Source: Platycnemis pennipes
Taxonomy: Eukaryota > Arthropoda > Insecta > Odonata > Platycnemididae
NCBI GenBank assembly: GCA_933228895.1
Contig: OW121851.1
Span: 132,789,624-132,853,623 of the forward strand
DNA: 64,000 nucleotides
Reading direction: 5' to 3'
Shown: positions 36,501 to 42,500 of the stretch, piece by piece
How the letters are laid out: every line of letters starts with the position of its first letter
Position numbering within the stretch: position 1 is the first letter of the stretch
Position numbers and translations under genes: made by a program
Notes under the pieces: generated by a model
The model's input: the letters and a program-made list of their open reading frames with translations, nothing else
Databases searched by the model: none
What the model was told of the DNA's origin: nothing

Positions 36501-39500
36501 CGTAACAGAGTTTACGTTGCGAGCCATAGGAAATATTCGTCTCCTGAACTAAACATTGCATTTCAGAGCCCCTCAGCTCTTGTAAACATGTATTAATAAT
36601 CACCTGCGAAAATAATCAAAGCTCGAAGTCTTCTCCGTTAAACTTGGTATTAATAGTCGTTTTATAGGCTCCAGGACTGCAAATCATGGCGTGAAGGTCG
36701 CGCGACTATGGGCCAACTTCACGGTATGATTAGTAAAATGATTACTAACTGTTTTTAAACGAATAAACTGAATGCATAATTTTTAATAAATAACTAAAAG
36801 TTAATATTAATAAATTATCTGAATGAATATACCTCAGATAGGTACTAGTTAATAACCTTTAACGTACTGCACCGTCTGCTTGGAAGCGTCCGCACCACCA
36901 TCTAGTAGCAGGTAGTGGAAAGAGGGTCACGCCACACGAATAATTTACCGGCATGCAATAGTTTGCCGTCGCGTTTTCGCGCCGTTGAATGTTTCACTTT
37001 TAATTACATGAGGAGGAATACTTAACGTCCTTTTAAAATCGAATTTGACTTAAAATACGCACTCAGAGATAATAAACTTTCGATCAAGGCAATAAAAAAT
37101 AATGGGAAACTATCATATTCATATAGTAATTGGATATGTGTCCTATAGCTTTCACGAAAAGCTGCATGAGATTCTAATCGTAGATTAGTAGAAGACAATG
37201 AAAAAGTACGGCGGTGAGTTCAGAAACTCAATCCGCAAATATCATCCCAATCCCGGAAGGAATATTCTGCCTGAAAACGACGAAATCTCCGACTTATGGT
37301 GACAGGGAAATGCTGCATTATTTGAAATTACATTCACCACTCACCTTGGTTTAATTTCGCAGGAACTTAATTAGCCGGATGTTACCCCTTAAGTGGCATG
37401 GCTGGGGAAGATGAGTGATTCGCATTATAATTTTGCCCATTAAGGTAGATGGCGAGGAACTCCCTCACGCGATATCTCCTCTTTCACTCCGCAGACTTCG
37501 TGTCTTTAATTCCATCGCATCTTCCTTCATCCACTCACTCCTGCCTCTGGATTTCCAACTACCGTCTCGTGAAATTCCTACCGTATTCTACTATAATTAA
37601 ATTCCCCCCCTGCCACAGCACAGAGAATTCACCCCCTGCCACACACCTTTTAGGTGGCTTGCAGGGTATTTAGTACATGTAGATGTACCATGAAGAGCGT
37701 TCCTTCGTTTGTCTTCCATTCCATCTTTTTAGTTTCCTCCGTCATTCTTTCAGCCTTCAGCATTTATTTAACGTCTGGAGTCTCTTTTTTTCCTTTCTTC
37801 TCAATCACCAGATTTCCGAGCCGTGGAACGTTGCGCTTCTTGCTTTAACTTTTAGCTCTTCCAGTCTTTTCTAAGCGTCTTCACTTGCTTGCTCTCGTGC
37901 TAACTCCTCGTCGCGACAGGGAATATAAGTGTGAAAAATCATGGCGTTTCATTTTCGCCGTATTTTTATGAGTGTGGAAGACTTCCTCCGAATTAATCTT
38001 CAGATCTTGCATGGGTAGCTGCTCATACAACTATTTTTAGCGTTGCCTCATGGAAAATTTTTGCGAGGGGAGGTAAAATGTTTTTACGCAAAAGAGCTTT
38101 TGGGTTTTGTTGATCAAGTCGCCGTGTTATTTAGCCTAGAGCAATGCTTTTGGCGTTGTGAAATTGTCCGTAAATCATACGTTTTGGAAATGAGTGCGTA
38201 TCGACTTGAACCCACACAAGAGTCAACTACGTACGGCCTCCACTAGTGTATATGGACTGCATAGATCAAGTGAGGGTATGTAGGTGGCTTTGACCCACAC
38301 GCCCGAGGTTTCAAGGTCTTCGGGAGCAGCGCGGCTGTTTGAGCTGTCCACTATCCGAGGAAGAGCTAACTTTTGTGAAGCCAAGGAGAATTAACTTTAG
38401 AGGCACTGTATCCCAATGCAGTGCCTCTAAATTAACTTAAGCTTGTGCCGCCAGTAGGGGTGTAGAGTGGATGAACCACCCTGTTCTCCCCTCTGAATTT
38501 CAGTTTTGACGCGCAGACGAGACAAAACGCGTTTTTAGTGGAGGGCAACTTCAGCAGTGGTCGGTTGCGCTGCTGAGAATGTGTGGGCAGACGCGAATTT
38601 TCATCATCATCATCGGTCAACAATCCTAGGATTGGTTTGACGCAGCCCTCCACTCGATTCTTCTATCGGCCAACCTCTTCATATTGACGTAGCTCCTCTC
38701 TTTTACATCCTTCGCAACTTTTCCATACATCTCATTTGAGGCCTGCCTTTTCCATTCTTCCCGTTCAATTTTTCTCTCTACGATGGTCTTCATTAGGCCA
38801 TCTTGTCTTAAGATATCGACGATTAAATTGTCCCGTATTCTTTTTTAGGGTTTCCAGTAGACATCTCTTTTCTCCCACTCTTCTTAAGACTTCTTCGTTT
38901 GTCACTCGGTCGATTCATCCAAATTTTCATTGCAATGATAACAACAATAGAGTAGTGGTCCCCAATCGGTGTGCTGCGGTACTCCAGGGTTGCCAAACGG
39001 TTAGGGGTGCCACGAGATTATACTTTGGGAAAACGAAAAATGTTTAGCAGAACCAACTTCCGAATTGGTTACTCTCACGCCCGACAGATGGTGAAAGTAG
39101 TAGAAGCACTTTATAGGCACTGTATTGGGCATACAGTACCTCTAAAGCACTTCTTCCAACCTAATTGTTGATTTAACCGGGTCAATTCCTTTATATTGTG
39201 GAGGGAAATAATACTTCTTCTGATGCTGAACAAACATTTAATAACATTTTCTTTTATGAAATCCTTGTTTTAACTTTTACCTCTATCCATCTTATAATAA
39301 CAACCAACAATACTACTGTCTGTACGTTTTATGAGTTATCATAGCAAGCTATGAAATGGTAAAACATTTCATGCATAAATACCAACATGAGAAAGACATT
39401 TTTACTGACTTTTTACTGTCCTGATAATGAATAAGCATGTATATCATAAACTTACATGGAATGCGTTATTATATTTACATGTGCCGCAGTCTGAAAATGC

Positions 39501-42500
39501 TCGACTTCCCCCCGCTCGACGGCCTTGGTTTCAATGGACTGTCAAGCGTCCGATGCCCCGCAGTTTGGCAACACAGCATTGGTCGAAATTATTAATGTGC
39601 TCAAATAATTATATTTATACGGATTTCGGATCATAGAAAAATCAAAAATAAACTGAAACATCTTCATGTGTCTTTAATTTTTCGATTCGGGACAAATTGT
39701 AGGACTAGATAATGTTTACACTATTTCGTTAATTAACTGCAAAATGTGTTTTATAAATATGCGCTTGCACTTATATGTATCTTTATTCATTCTTGCAACT
39801 TTTCATGGAAGCTGAATGCTGTAGATATAATAGTTTCCCCTAGAACGAGTGGCAAGGTTCATCAAGTTGAGAAAACTGCTAATTTCCTGGTGCGCGGAGT
39901 CAATTATTTCATTGTCGTGTCATTTTTTAAATTTGTTATTGATTTAAAATAATAACTCAAAGTTCAATAAAAATCCCGTAAAAATGATGTGTATTACATT
40001 GCATTAGCATTAACACATATCCAGATATAAATTGCAGTGCAGAATCAAAGTGCAGCGGCACAACATTTTGACGCCGATAGTAGTTATTGACAGACGTCCT
40101 AACAACCGTATCCAACACAAATAGCAGTACAAATTTGTAGTTTACTTCACACTATTGACTAATTACTGTAAAGCGCCGAATATTTTTGGTAATGGAGAGG
40201 GAGTCCCAATTGGATAGATACAAAAAAAACATAAACATCCCGAATATTTTAACCTCAGTCTTAAGAGCGCCGCCAACCCAGAAGGTTGGGAATCACTGCT
40301 CTAAGTCTCTATTGGGACCATGTTTGATGGCAGAATGGCATTAATCTCACCAAGATGAGGCCCCACCCCGTCCATTCCTATCCTTAAAACTTTCCTCCCG
40401 GTCTGAAGCACCTAATAGAGCGGAAACAGACTTGAAAACACCCATGAAAAAACCCCTCGACAAAATATATTTAGGTACACTTGTGAGCTTCATCAATAAA
40501 AGACTGTTTACCCTGTACAAAACTTTTGCAATTTCAACCGTCTCCCCTCCCTCTCCCCTTCCCTTCCCAAATTATTTAGTCTTATTATTGGTTGTTTAAA
40601 GGCAATAGCCAGGGAGGTGTACATGCAAAATAGCAAGGACAGTTCATGAATGAAAACGTGTTTACAATTTATATTTCCAATTATTTGCTTGCACGATTAA
40701 AAGCACAATATATGTCTCCTGCCGACAATAATCATTTTTGTTTCCTTGTTTATTCAGGACGTCTCCATGGGGGGAAGTAGCGTACCAAGGGGGGTGCGAA
40801 CGGGGTGGCCGCCCCGGGTGCCGTAAAGGGGGAGGCGCCAAAATTGAAAAACATCTTTTTTAGTTTAAGAAAAAATATTTTTTTCTACCGGGGACCGCTA
40901 CCATCTAGTTAGCCCGGGGCGCCAAGTAGACTTGGTACGCCACTGATGGTTAGTTCTTGTTTCATTACGCTGAAAGATTTTTTCCTAACTTAAATCCAAA
41001 CAAACAATCTATTTTAACGCAAGTATTTTATGCGATGTGAAAAGTTTGTTATAAGATCCTATCACCTTACCCTGCAGCAATGAATAAGGTCTTATTATTA
41101 TTGGCCTAGTACAAGCCGTTGATATTAATATTATATTAATCCGTGGTACAAGGTACAAGCTAAGAAAAATAAATTCTGACATCAGAAATAACACATAGGA
41201 TGTTAATACAATTTAAAGAATTTTCAGCAAGGTTTTCGGCAAGATATCATCAAGTCATATAATCCCAAGTAAAAATAATGCGTCGGCCGGGAATCGAACC
41301 CGGATCAACTGCTTGGAAGGCAACTATGCTGACCATTACACCACCGACGCCATGAAAGTTATGTACATTAAGATTATGTGTGGTTTATGCAATATTTGAC
41401 CAGACAAAGTGATTAAGAAAAGATTATCACGCAGATTCGTTTAAGATGTTAAATTTTCCCGCGTACCATTAGAGAGCACAATAGGCGGCATAGCAAAGGG
41501 ATAGGTAGCCAGAATATTGTTCGAGCAGTCTGTTGTGTATGATGCATGAGGTAGTATTTCTAACCCGTGCACGACAGGTGGATACGTTTTTTGTCAATGG
41601 TGCATGTTTGGTGATCTGCACCCTTTACTACAACCCTCGTGGTGGCTTGCAAGGTATTGCTGTAGATGTAGATGACTATTAACTTTGATTTTCAAATATT
41701 CCAATTTCAGACGTGGCGATCGAAAAAAATAAAAGTTGATTCGCAGTGGCTGAATTAGCTATAAGAAACGTACGTATAAATGAACGTCCACCCCAAGAAA
41801 TCCGCCCCCTCTTTAGGGCAAAACTGAAATGACGACAAAAGATTGCTCCGAAATGAGCCCACCGAGTTCAATGATTACGAACCTCAACGGAGTGACCCGC
41901 TGAAATGCACTCTAGCAGAATTTCCGCAGAGGAAAAAAATATACCTTGACCAGGTCTGCAGCAAGAAAGAAGAGGCCAAAACCAATGTCAAACTAGGAAA
42001 ACAAAAACCTGAAGAGGTGAAGGAGTTCTATTACCTTGGAAGCCGAATAACCAACGATGAACGAAGCAAGGAAGAAATAGTTATTAGAATAGCCCAGGCA
42101 AAGAGGGCATGTAAGGAAACAGTTTATCAGAAGATACATCTGGAGCATGTTTCTTTACGGCAGTGAGGCATGGACAATGACAGCAGCGGAGAAGAAAGGG
42201 GTGGAAGCATTCGAAATGTGGTGCTACAGAAGAATGCTGAAGATTAAATGGATCGACCGAGTAAGTAACGAGGAAGTCCTGAGAAGAGTAGGAGAAAAGA
42301 GAAGTCTGCTGAAAACTCTAGAAAGAAGAAGGGACAACTTAATTGGCCATATCTTGAGACATAATAGCCTGATAAAGACTATCGTCGTGGGAAAAGTGAA
42401 CGGGAAGATTGGAAAAGGCAGGCCTCGTATGAGATACATGTAAAAGGTTGTGAAGAATGTAAAAGAGAAGAATTACGTCACAATGAAGAGGTTGGCCGAT

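Noticed and set aside
42147..42443. Stand-alone protein gene beginning [14 protein letters not shown]
   Set aside because: It is the C-terminal part of an RTE-like LINE found in many broken copies here.
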